A stretch of 64,000 bases of DNA, taken from NCBI RefSeq assembly GCF_000003815.2, contig NC_049983.1:9035470-9099469 (forward strand), given 5' to 3'. The translations under genes and the position numbers were made by a program. Origin of the DNA: Branchiostoma floridae. Lineage: Eukaryota; Chordata; Leptocardii; Amphioxiformes; Branchiostomatidae. Under the pieces are notes generated by a model that searched no databases, was not told where the DNA came from, and saw only the letters and a list, made by a program, of their open reading frames with translations. Below, one piece after another: positions 1-13,100 of the stretch (positions are counted from its first letter, which is position 1; every line of letters starts with the position of its first letter).

Positions 1-478
1 CTAGCTATGAATATTATGCAATACTTGTGGAAGCCTGGAAGCACAGCTGTACAAAAAGCTTTTGGCAGATGAGAATATGGTAAACATTGGAAAAGCTGAA
101 ATGGCACTGACAGTGTCTAAATTTCTGAGTGAATTGTACAATGCATATGGTGGTACTCAATATTGAAAACTTAAATCTGTTAAACTTAAAGTTGCAACAA
201 GACAACACATGTTCAAGCCCAGACAGCACAGCTGGTTTCTGGCAAAACATATTTTTTTGGCAGAAGAGATGGCAAACGTGTCATCACACACTGCTGTCCA
301 CAATAATAATATCTGTCTCAAAGATAAGCTATAGACTGTTGTGATCATAGATAAGCCTTGTGAGTGATGTTTGTGACAGCCTTGAGAGAGAGATTAAAAA
401 ATATATAGTTCATACAATTTTGTGCATGTAATGGGATACAAAAGAAAGGAGCACAGTATACACTTTGTGTTTTATATC
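1..478. other. GRIP intron, nothing recognised
   Basis: AT-rich sequence with only short open frames. I see no PDZ4 exon, repeat pair or RNA gene here. Confidence 0.5.
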
Positions 479-807
479 CAGGGCTCGAAATACTGGGTGC
501 ATGTGCACCCTGGTGCACTCAAAATTGGTTCTGTGCACGTGCACCCAGATATTAATTCGTAGGTTTACGAATGTAAAGACATCAAAGTACATGTCTAGTA
601 AACACCATATTCTTGACATCGAAATGTTGGAAAGATTATACAGAATGTTTAAGAATTTCAAGTTAGAATTTGGGTTCATCTAAATTTTCAATGCTCCAAA
701 ACTGCATGACGTTTGATTGTGGTGCACTCAAAATTTTTTGGGTGCACACAATTTTTTAGGTTAGGTGAACGAGTCCACCTAATCCGAAAAATAAATTTCA
801 AGCCCTG
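479..807. mobile_element. hAT-like MITE (CAGGGCTCGAAA ends)
   Basis: It starts CAGGGCTCGAAAT and ends ATTTCAAGCCCTG. Internally TGCACCC/GGGTGCA blocks form further inverted repeats. The CAGGG-type terminus is typical of hAT-derived MITEs. A clean 8-base duplication is not visible. Confidence 0.7.
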
Positions 808-910
808 AAACCATTTCCTCATTGGGGTGAGCATTGCAAGCACAGCCAGCATGTGTAAGTGATGTCTGCCTTACAAAGAGGCAAAGCTAGAACAACGACA
901 CAGTCTTTAC

Positions 911-1105
911 CGTCACTAAGCATTGATTCACTGTTCGACCTTTGCTTGAATGACATGTCTAGAGTGGAACCGGACGAGGAAGAGGTAGTGGTAGTACCCG
1001 ATTTGGAAGTTGACGTCCGCGGCTTTCGTTTCTTGGGAGGGAGGGCGGGAGGAGTGTCCACGATACGAGGGATTTGGGACACATTGACATAGACATGGTG
1101 GGACG
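911..1105 (-). CDS. GRIP1: GRIP coding exon, Pro/Ser-rich linker with SH3-binding motif (residues 379-443)
   Basis: 195 bases, acceptor ctgtgctgcag, donor GTAAAG, phase 1 in and out. It encodes a Ser/Thr-rich stretch containing [11 protein letters not shown] (396-406) and [13 protein letters not shown] near the end. PxLPxK/R is the class II SH3 ligand preferred by the Crk N-terminal SH3 domain, and PPALPPKKR is the classic C3G site. The GRIP linker in vertebrates also contains SPPAL and later basic/Ser-rich segments. The coding sequence continues beyond the window. A separate C3G-like gene was considered, but the phase and position fit GRIP. Confidence 0.7.
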
Positions 1106-4100
1106 CTGCAGCACAGGAGAGAAAGAAAGAAAGAAAGCGGAAGAAAGAGCAAAACAGGTAACATTCAGAGGAAGGCAATACACATAAAACAATAGGCAAT
1201 CAAGTCATTACACAACAGTGTAGAGGCTAAATATTCAGGCGCATGGCAAAGTAAGAAATTTGTTGACAGATGTGTATGCAGCATTGAATGAATGAATGAA
1301 AAGAAAAGGGACAGCAGCAACATTACAAAGAATGGACAGTATAAAGATGACTAAAGACATGTTCTAAACTAGGGGCAAATGTTTGATAATTATGCCAACA
1401 CAAAAATGGTGACATAAAATTGACAGCAGGATTGCATTCTCCACTATCAACCATCCAAGATTTAGACAGCATCCAAAATTGAAATTTATTGAGACATCGT
1501 TGATTAAGACATATCTGTAGAGCCTTATGAAGAAATTGACAAAAATAGATTTTTTTCCCCAACGAATGTAGAGGGGTATCTCTAGAATACATGTAGAATA
1601 TTGGATACTAAATATTTAGTGTGTACAATGTTAATGTACATTGTAGCCTGTTCCTTACCTGCACTATGGTGATGGGCACTCTCCCTCCAACTCCCCTCTC
1701 TTGTCTGTGCTTGGAGACTGGCAGCAGTGGGCTGAACCTCAACCCGACATCCTGAAGTTAGATATAATATACATACAATAACTACAGTGCATGGTGCTAC
1801 CACCGCAAAAAGTCCATTTTCCCGCTACCGCAAAATTAAATCTCTGCAAACTTGAATGCATTTTCCCTTGGGTGCTTTTTGGTGCATTTGGGTTTTTCTG
1901 ATGTACAAGTAGCATAATGTCATCACTCAATAGTATTTTCAGAAAAAAACTGCAGTTTCAAGAAGTTTACGCACCATTTTTTATGTGCATATTTGCATCA
2001 ATGGTCCAGCAGTGTTTATCCCAAAATTTTAAAAAGAATCAGACATTCTCATGGACTACTTGAGTCTGTTGACAATAAAAAAAAAAAAAATTTACTGATT
2101 ATATTGTAACAGTTGCTGCATTTTCAAATGCAACATGACAAGTCCGTATGGTTGTGGGTCACAGTCAGCCACCTGGAAGTGTGTATTATTGAATGCGTAT
2201 TTGGGAATTCTGGGATAGTACAAGTTCCACCACTGGGTTCTTACCACCAGTAAGATTTCATCCTTACAATCACACCTGTAAACGAACCAAGTATCAAGTA
2301 AGTAAGTAATCACACCTCAGTTTCGCACACAAAGGACTACGTAGCTATTTCTATTTCAACCCTCCTTTGAACTTTTATGCATATCTCTGAAGGACATTAA
2401 CTTGTCCAACCAGCTGAGGGTGTAACTGTAAACTAACCAAATCATATCTGCCAGATTAGTGCCCTATTCTCACGCACAAACCGAACAACTCAGTACTAAG
2501 CGGCGATACACAGCACTCAGTAAGTTTTCTTTATTTTCATTTTTCCTCCTTAAGGGTCAAGACGTGGATTTAGTTTGTGTCATTTGGTGCGGGGCAACAT
2601 ATAGATTTCTCTGCTCCCTGCACAAAATTGGTGGGTCAGGCTGCCCTAGTTCTGGACCCTATTGTTTTTGACATTCCCTAAAACATAATTGTATGAAGGC
2701 ATTGTGAACAGGTCCACTGAGGATTCCCTTTTTATTTCAACATTAAAGCTTGCAGCACAATGTTATTACAATGATCCTTTGCCCAATTTGCTGATCACGA
2801 GCATATCTTTTGTCTGCAAATGTACCCTGTTACAATGAACAATGCTGCAGTGAACTGTGAACACTGGCTAATTCTAACAGGTGGGTTCCCTTTCTCACCT
2901 AGATATCTCTCTTAAACTTCACTGATCAAAATTAATCAAAATTAGGTCGGAAACACAAAACTGAGAATGAGCCAGTGGGAGTTTCTCTCTATAAATCCAG
3001 CTGACCCTTCATTATCAAGACACTAGTCAGGAAGGAGTGACACTCAGCACATGTGACTTAAAGCTGATTCAGCATTTTGCTACACACTGCTTGCATGCTA
3101 AACCTAATTATTACAGCAATAAACAATAACCGGTGCAGTATAAGCCCATACGTCGACTAACTACCTACTAGACCTACAGCACTGAACAACAAGACTAATA
3201 TGTAGTAGTTGTTTTCCAAGGTTTTCATGTGTGCCCTGCTGATCCTGCACACATCTGGGCAGACCTGTTCACCTCCACATGGGTATCATGATAACTACAT
3301 GTTGTGTACTTGGCCCCTTGATAATCCTGTAGCTTCTATTCAACAATCAGTACAGCTTTTATCTATTGACACAAACAAGTTTGAAAAATCAGTCTATGCT
3401 TAGAGGTAGTGAATAAGTTGAAAAATGGACCCAATGACCCAGAATGCCCTTGGGGAATGGCCCACCCCCTCCAGTGGCATACAAGCTTCAAGGTCTCAGA
3501 ACACAGTATTTATCCATGACCCCCGTCCCCCAAAATAGTGCACCAGCTGTACTTGCAAATGCCGTAGTTATTCTTCAGTGCACAACAGCGATGTGGAAAC
3601 TGTGGTGAATGGTAGAGGAATATATCGGTGTTGATACGGTATAAGTTGGATTACTTTGTTTCTTCGGCCAGCAGGAATTTGCGCCTTGATACTGTTACCG
3701 GCACTTCCTGTTCCTCGCCTGCAGTTCCATGACCTCCGCTGGGGGTCAAATCAAAGTGTCTTTTATAGAAAAACGAGCAGGCAAATCTATGCTCATTTTC
3801 AGATATTTTGTAGGTTGTACCCTCGACTTCAACATACTAAATTCATGTAAATTGTATCTGCACCTTTCTATAGGTTTTGAGTCGTTGAACCACTTCCCTT
3901 TTGGGGTCCTTAACCATGTAAATCCCCATAGGCGAAAAACTGTGTTCTGAGACCATAATGTAGCAAGTTCTATTGCTACTTCCATGGTAAATGCTCAGCA
4001 GAACCTCACTTACTTGTGCCTCCAATACGAACTTTCTGTGCAAGAACCTGTTTTGCCACTTCCACAGAAGCAAAGCATTCTTTTTTCCTCCATAATCTAC

Positions 4101-7100
4101 CTATTAGGAGGAAGCTCCACATTGAGAGCTTCTTTCCTAGAACTACATCATTATGGGATAAGCTTTCACAGACTTTCACAACACTTTGCTTTGAAATGGT
4201 TTTAAAGTGCTTTTTTATCAAAAATTTTGTGGTCAAAGTTACCAGAAGTGTCAGCGAAACAACAACATAGTCAGGGACTTGTATTTCTTATGCAAGTCAC
4301 GTATTTAAATTTTCAATCACTTGGAAGCGGTTCTCAAACAAAAAATGAAAGTTTGTTTAATATGACAGTGTGCAGCTAAAGAAAACTGCGATCTTTACGG
4401 GTAGACTATCATCAAGATTTACAGATTTCCGGGCGGTGTGTAAAGAGGTCCTGACAGCGGCGTCCCGACAGCGGGAAAATTTCACCGCTGACACGAAAAG
4501 CGTAATGTAAAGTGGGCCTTAGTCAAGGGTTAACAGACATCCTTCTTCACAATACTGTATTGTAACCATAACGCTTGAGTTTTGCAGTGAATCCTAAGTA
4601 AATAAAAAAAAAGTCTGTTGTCTGTTGCAATCCACCTTTTGCTCTAACAGTTAATGTCTATGGACTACCCTTCATATTGCACATTTGTCTTACTGAATTT
4701 CGACTTTCCTGTGTATTCACAAGTACAATTGTTGAGCTGCAATGTGAAGTAGCATGCATGTTTTACTTTACTAAATTTAATATGAATCGGAAAATAACAC
4801 CCTATTGTGCAGTTTAGGACTCCTTTTGAAGTCTGCTGGGTTGACAACTTGAAAAGGTGATATTGATGTTCTTACCAAACATTTGAAAACCTTCCTATAA
4901 TGTTCTAGTTACGTACTGTCCCATATCACAATAATTATTGTGTGTTGTTTTTTTTAGATTTTTCTCCTGGCAACAAACTTGAATCCAAGTGAACAACAAT
5001 GTCCCAGAGTGATGTCTCGGTGCTCATCCCGTTCTCAAACGAAGACAAAGACAAGATAGAATACCTACGTCAATGCCCAACAGTACAGGTGAGTGAGAGA
5101 ATCCATTATTTGTAGTGCTGCTGCAGTCTGACTCTTTCTAATCTCTTATCAGATCTGGGGACGGAAAGTTTCAACGCATCCTAACCGGGTAACCCCTGGT
5201 CAAAACACAGTAAAACATTTACATTGTATGTATACTGTATGTCACAGTAGAGATCACGATCCAAGACAATCGCCGATTGTCCTAGGACAGATCGCGATCA
5301 GAGTTGGTCCTAGGACAGGCTGTGATCGCGATCTGTCCTAGGACAATCAGCGATTGTCCTGGATCATGATCTCTACTGTGACATACATGTATACATGCAC
5401 CAGTCCTGTAGTAATTTAAACTCTACACAAAGCACTTCTGTAAGATTTAGCTAACAGTCCAGAAATGCCGACTTGTTTCATTGTCCATTTCTTTGTAGGT
5501 GTCAGAGGTGATCTTCAACAATATTGAGGAGGAAGAGACACTGTTGGACTACGTAGAACGACTAAAGAAGGTGAGTAAAGTTCAGGACTGTGCTACCAGG
5601 ATGCCAATATCCGCATCCGTATGTTCTCTTTTACATAACAATCTGTGGGTAAAGAACGATTGAGAACAGTGCATTTTATTTCTTCATTTTTCCAGCTTGT
5701 TGCTGACTACAACATCAACATCATTCTCCCCACCATCGACTTGTCTACGTTCGTGCACGCCGCCATCGCCAGGGACTTTCCGCACATCCCCGGACCCAGT
5801 GTTGAGTCCTGCTATCTGGCTTTCCACAAAGCCTACACACGGCAATACCTGGACCCCAGTGAAAACCCAACCCCCTACGATGTAGTGGACATGGATTCAC
5901 CCACCATGCTGGAGGATGCACAGCGGGCCTTGGAAAAAGTCGGTAAGAAAAATGACTGCATTGCAAGTAGGATAATGGCGAGGGAGGTAAACGGGAAGGA
6001 GAATACTCATCAACCTAGTATGTATGCTATAAAAAATGCGATGACAAGCAATCATAGAAGACAAATTTCATAAAACTAATTATCAAGCTTTATGTTGGTG
6101 AATGTGGCTGAATCCATGTAATGAAGTTATCAAGCAGCATGGATTGCATACAATGTATTAATCATATTTGATATAAGCAGTAACTTAGGCCATACCAATC
6201 TATTTCCTTGGTTCACAGATTCACCTCTTTGTTTATTTTGCCGATAATTAAAAAATACAAACAACATGAGGCAAAAGACATCAGCAGTCAGTGCTTTGTG
6301 AAATTTGGTTCAATAAGGCGTTCTTGATAGTGTGCTCTTGACAATTTTGTAACCAGATAAGTGTCCATGTCTAGGTTGTTTCCTACATGGCTGCATTATT
6401 TATGAATAAGCCTGTTTTAATTTTTATTTTTTTGCTGCCGCCCGCATTATTTTTCCAAGAAAAATCTGTGAACAAAGAAATTAAATTGGTGTGGCCTTAA
6501 ATGTTTTTTGCACCCCAGGTCTACCAGCATTCGTGAAACCCGCAGCAGCATTTGACACGTTCGGCGTGGCCAAGGTGGAAAACTACAACGACATGAAACG
6601 TGCCCTGCAGAACCTTCGGACAATGAGGGACGAACATCCTAACTTCAAGTCATCACCAAGCGCTGCTTTCTTCAAGTAAGCCAGTTCTACGTTTCAAAAC
6701 ATCACCTGCTTCTCCTGGCATAGTGACTGTTGTCCTGATGCTCTGCATTAGAAAACAGTATTATAGATCCCTTTGCAATAATGGAAAACTCTAACTGACC
6801 ATGCTTTCTTGTTTCTTTGGTTGGTTATTGGGTGGGCCGACTACTCTCTCTTCGCGGCTAGGGGCTGAATTGCAAGGAGCTTACAATAGGCGGGACTAAA
6901 TCGCAAGGGTCTGGAGCGAGCTGCCATTCGGCACTACTCAGGTGACCTCAATGCGACAGTAATTGCCCCAGGTGTGGCCATAGGACTGTAGGTTTTGAAC
7001 CACTCACACTGGGAAGGATCCCTACTGTTTTCGATAAGTGTGGTGGGATCCTTAACGTGCTCGAGGTGTGGCTCTCCTCCATTTAACGTCCTCTATGAGG

Positions 7101-10100
7101 GACGGCCCTAACCGAAGCTAGGTACGCATTTTCACCTGAGTAAAGTGAGGGAAGTGGTGTAAAGTGCCTTTCCCAAAGGCACATCAATGGTGACACATCA
7201 GCAGTTTCGAACCCTTTAACTCTGGGGTCTGGGTCAAACACCTTACCGATTGTGCTACACGATGCCACACTTTTCATCCCAGATCCCCAAGTACATTGAC
7301 TGAACTGTCACTTGAACTTTTCCAACTAGGGATTATTTCAAGCAATATCTGGACGTGGAAAAGTACCCACTCGCCCTTCGAGATGTTGTGATCGTGGAGC
7401 CTTACTTGGTTGCAGTGGCCCTCATTGGTGCGGATGGATACGTTATGGACAAAGAGATTGTGCAATGGACAGTCAGTATAGAAACTAGTCAAAGCTTTCC
7501 AATTGGTCGAACTGTCATGTATATTAGTCTGGGTGCCATCTTAGTTTGCTGCTTATATTAACACAATGTTCATGTTTATACATGTAGCTAGCTAGGATTG
7601 TAGTGGTCCATGGGTCACGACCAAAAGTCACCATCTTGAGATAGAAGAAAATGATTTTTTTTAATTAGATGAAAACAATCATTTTCTCCCTGATAATAAA
7701 CAGATCAGATCATTAGGAGATATCAAGTGGCGCAAACGTGAGTTTGTAGCTTTCATCATTATGCACATGAAAAACATAGCTTCATTGCTGTGGTATGTAC
7801 CAAAGTGCTGTATTTTCTCATAGAAATAAATAATATTAGGGGCAATAAATCTGATGACGTCATCCATATGGCCCCAAAAACAGATTTAGAATTCTTTTAT
7901 GTCCATCTATATTCGTTACGGCTCCAATTTTTCTTAATTCTTTAATGAGAAGGTCAAAATGCCAATCTAGCCAACCTTGAAACCTTAAGCACAATCTGGA
8001 ACTGTTCTGACCTTGTCCATACCCCCACAGATCACTGATGAGCTCCGATTTGACCACGGCCAAGAGGCCAAGTTCATGACCATAATCTCTCCTACCTCTG
8101 AGCCAGAAGACGTACAGAAGCGGATGTGGGATGTCTATAACGGCATCATGACCAGGATGGTCCAGTTTGGGTTCAACCACGGCTTTACAAACATCGAAGT
8201 CTTCAGAATGAAGGATGGTCAAGTAATAAATTAAATACAGTTTAACTTTTAATTACGTTTAAGACACACTAAACTAATGGTTACCCATTGTCAATTGACG
8301 ATGTCCAGGTTGATTTTGCCAACTGCCACTGCATTCAATTTGATGTTCTTGTGCCTCCTTACATCTCCGTTCAAACATCTACATGTAGGATGCTGTATCA
8401 ATGCCACTTGTTCTTTTATCATCAATTCAATGTGCCAAAGTGTCCATGCCAGATAAAATATACTCAATAGAACTGACCACTTTCTCACTAATTTCAGCTG
8501 AGGCTGTGTGAGGTAAATGCCAGGGGATCCAGGCAACTCCAAGGCTGCTACAGAGAGAGCTACAAGAACGCTAACCAGGACTATGTGTGCCTGACTGCTG
8601 GCCGCGGTATCAAGTACGTCGCACCACCCGAGACAGGAAGGTGGGCTATCGCCTACATCGTCAAGTTTGACAAACTAGAAAGGCCCGGCAACCTGATGGA
8701 CTTCGACCAGGTGGGTGGAATAGAAAAGCTCCATGTAAAGAGGTGAGGATGTGGGTATAGATTTATACACGCTTGGAACTGCTTTTCTATCTTGCTGAAA
8801 TGCCCTATTTAGCAAGGAGAAGCTAAGGGTTCATGATCATAATAGTGAAGGCAGCTGATAGAGAAGTTGCTGAATCGTAGTCTCAGGAATCAACCTTTTG
8901 AAGCTTTTCATAGACAACATATACAATTGACTTGTACTGACAGCTTATATCATCATCATCATCAACATTACTCATCCTCTATTTTGAGGTGCAGCAGGTA
9001 AAGTCTGATATGTCAACATGCCATTGGACTCAACATTCCTTAAACAATGTTCTAAAATATTCATTTGAGTCCTTTTAGGATCCTAATCAAAGTGGGTAGT
9101 AAACGAAGGCTCCTGTGGAAAATGGAAGGATACTGAAGAAATAAAGCACTAAATCAATAAATCAATTCTGTTTATCCTCTCAGCAGGTTTTATCTGTTAT
9201 CCAAACAAGTGCTGACCCTAGAGCAGAACTACTGTAAATGCAGAAATTTTTGCGGTGGTTTTATTTTCGCGGTTTTCACGGTAACCGAGAAATTAAAACC
9301 ACCACGAATATTTTTCCATTATATGTCTATGGTGCTACCGCGAACTTAAAACCACCGCGAATACACCATTTTCACCCTACCACGAAAGTAAATCCTTGTG
9401 AACTTAAATGCATTTACAATATTCTCTGTTATACCACAGATTGAAAAGCTGAAGTCAGATCCTGACTTGTTGTTCACCCTGACGGCGGGTCCTGACGATG
9501 ATGTCATCAACTTCACCGGCAGTGCCGGATGTCACTTCTGTTGGCTGTGGACCTACGGGGACTCCAGGGAGGCCATGATCAGCAAGCTTGTTGATGTACT
9601 CAAACTGGTGGTTAAGAAGCCAGAACGGCTGACATACCCAGTATACTATGGAATGTAATAGCCATTGGAGGGTACCCTTGCAAATCGGATACCAAGGTCA
9701 CACACCAGGGGGCCCAAAATTGACCATGACCTTCATCTTTCCAACACCTACCCACATACCAAATATCATCCAGAGGTTCTAAAGGTATGCTGACAACAAA
9801 TATCCAGAAACACAAACAGACACACACACACATGTCAGACAGACACACCAAAAACTGTAAATACAGACACACCAAAAACCAAAAGATTCAGTAACTGACC
9901 CTACTGAAATGTCATCCAACAGAAGAAAAAAATTAATGTAGCCTGAAATGCAGCATTTTTCAGTATCATGTGAGCTGGGAAGCAACAATTGAAGAAGCCA
10001 CAAGGTGAAGAAGGTCACTTGAGGTCTCATTCCTTTATTACTCTGAGTTTGTAGTCAAAAATGATTCCAGGCCCAAAAAATTATTGGGTATCAAAAGCCA

Positions 10101-13100
10101 GTTTTTTATAGGTGGATCATGAATTCCCATCCATCCATCAGTTAGATTGGGATGGCAATTTTTTATTGCTAATGAACGAGTGTGCTTACAATAGAAAGCA
10201 AACTCCAGATACACAGTTTTTTGATTGGATTTGAGGGGCCCGACATAGAAGATGAGTGTTTTAATGTTGATTCCAATGGCACGGTCTAATTGTGGTATGA
10301 GACCTTGATTCTATGAAGTCTTACCATTACTGATGACGGCCTCGTTGCTGGAGCCTGCGTACTTCATGTGGCTGAGCGGGAGGATCTCCAGTTTGACCTC
10401 TGCCCCCGTACTGGCCAGCAGCTGGACAGCTTCGGGCAGCGTCAGGTGTTCTGTACTGGTGCCGTCTATCGACAGGAGTTGGTCTCCCGCGTGTAATGCA
10501 CCACACCTGCAGCAGGAATGAGGGAACAGGGAAAATTTTTAGTGTAATCTTTTTATTCAATTCTTTCTCACTATTTCAAACTTCATAGTGTAAACCAATA
10601 GGACAGGAGTGGTAAGCAATTGCTATCTAACCTGGACAATTGAAATGCTAACATATCTATTAGTAACTCTTCCTACATTCTTTTTTTTTTACCATTCTTA
10701 TAAATGACAAGCCGTGCAAGTACTTTTAATGGACCATATACACACAATGTACTGTATGATTGAAATATCATCCACATAGATCCTATAATAAGGAAAACTT
10801 GTTTCTGAAATTGTGCTCAATTCAATCTATGTGTATTAAAAGAGTACAAAAAAGGTCCAAAGATAAAATATTTTCATATTTATTATCAATCTCATCATAT
10901 AAATAGCATGACCATTACACAGGTACATATACATGGTATCTGCTACATTGTGCATTCAACCATATTTAACATGGTCTTGTCTTTTGCTATATACCCTACT
11001 GTAACACTTTCCTTGCATTACATCAGGTACCTGTATATAGGGGGATGTACATTCGTATAACAGCAGAAATTGGGTGTCAGAAAAAGCATTTTCCGACCTG
11101 TCTGCTATACTAGCAGCCTTGATCTCCTTGATAATGAGTGCCTCCCTGTTCTTGACCACTGCCATACCGGGGGTGATACCAAGACTTGCACCGGGGGCCT
11201 TCGTCACTTCTACCAGCAAAGGGCCCTTAGCATTCTGTACTGCCTCTGTTGGATGAAATTTCATATGACATATAATTAGAATCTTCCTTATCTGAGATGC
11301 AGCTTATAATGATGATAATTACATATTTTACATGGTATAATGTATGATAGCTTTGTATACATAATAATACAATAAAATACAACAAAACATATCAGTATGA
11401 ACTTATGTTATTGTTGGCATTTAGTCTGTTTTTTTTTCAGTGGCTGACCACAAAGGAATACAATTTATCGCAATATCATAAAATTGGATACACTACAAAG
11501 CACAGGCAGAAAGCAACAAATTTGTTTTACTCAGTCTGGTAATTTGACTGTCTGCTCAGTCTACTAGTTTCAGCTGACAAAAAAGGAAAGTTTTTGTCTT
11601 CATTACTCGTTTTAAGCTTTGCACCAGCTGTTTCAATACAGAAGTATATACAATAATAAGAAGAATAAATCTACATGCATTATCTACAGTTGTAATTCTA
11701 AATATATGCTCAGTAATTCCAACACTACCTGCTGCAGATGAGTCCAGTGGCATGTAAAATAAAACAGCTTGTGTACAATGTTCACAAAACTCACAGTATG
11801 TGTACATGTACCTGTTGTATCTCTAACTTTCACACAACTTCTTCCAGGTTGCAAAAGTTGCCAAATGCCCTTAATGCCTTGAACCCCTAGATAGTCATGA
11901 ATAGTTAGCTACAAGTCATAAACCTACTTGATTCCGCAGTCTATACCACAGTTTAATCTTAATGGGACAACTTTGGGACAACTTTTAATCCACACTGCCG
12001 GCAGCAAATACTAATGTTGCACACATTTGCTCAGACTCAGGTGCAATTGCCAAGTGGACATTTGCCTTGGATTCGGTAGGTCGTGAGTTTGATTCCCGGT
12101 TGAGACATACCAAAGACTTTAAAAATGGCATATACCACTTTCTCTGCTAATAGCACTCAGCATTTGGAAGAGTTTGGTAGTTGAACACATACATGTACAC
12201 TGCTACCAATGGACTAGCCCCTTGCTGCAGTGATTGCACAAAGTTGTGTCTTGCAAGGGCTACTGAAATAGAGACGGATTCGCTTTGCTATACACCATCT
12301 GGTGCAAGGAAGGACTTATCAATCCCAACATATTTTGCAAGCTGAAAACTTTACAGTAGGACTTGAACATACTCACACGAGAGAATTAGCTGAGCAGTCA
12401 TGCCTAGAAATCGTTAAATTACATCAAATTTCTGCCATCAGGTCAGACAGTCTGGCAATGCTGCAATTTTCTGCTTGTTTAACTGTGGGCTGCCATATCT
12501 CACATCAATACACGGGGATAATTCAATCTCATGCATGTATGCATCTTCGTTTAAAGCTGGTAAAGCCAGACCTAAAGGCACAAACATGTAGTATCTCACT
12601 GCACTTGGGGCCCTGGTGTGGCACCACGGAATTTGGAAGATTACTCAACGAATTTCAGACTGAGATAAAGAAAAAGTTTTCGTACCTTTCTGTATTCTGT
12701 TGTCTTCTGAGTTATAATTTACATATCATGCTTTATCTAAATTATAAAAAATCGGTGAACATAACACAACAGTGCCGCAGTGAACGAACCCCGCAGTGCC
12801 ATACCGATGCGCCAAGTGCAGTGAGATACTACCTTATGTGTTTTTGATTTAAAGTCAAGTGAGCCAAAACATGCTCAGTCAAAAACTGGCTGAGACGACA
12901 ACTCAGGGAACTGAGAAATCTGAATACATCATATGTGGACAGGTGGTCATTATAGATAGGATTCTTATTGCTGTAAAAATGTCAAGGGAAAAAATTGCCT
13001 GAGGGGTTGCCAAAAAGTGGTCACATTGACTAAATTTTCCCTATGACTGTAAAAAAGTTTCTCCTGTATGTGACTTTGAATATCCCTGCAAATTGGTTTT

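Noticed and set aside
911-1105. C3G/RAPGEF1 exon, because of PPALPPKKR
   Set aside because: Phase matches the upstream GRIP linker exon exactly, and the motif is short enough to occur in both proteins.
5645-6073. 142-residue frame taken as a complete protein
   Set aside because: Only 5696-5942 is exon; the ends are intron read-through beyond clear acceptor and donor sites.
12302-12847. 181-residue plus-strand open frame, one of the longest in the window
   Set aside because: It runs from SINE-like sequence through the whole MITE at 12588-12832; no domain and no splice context.
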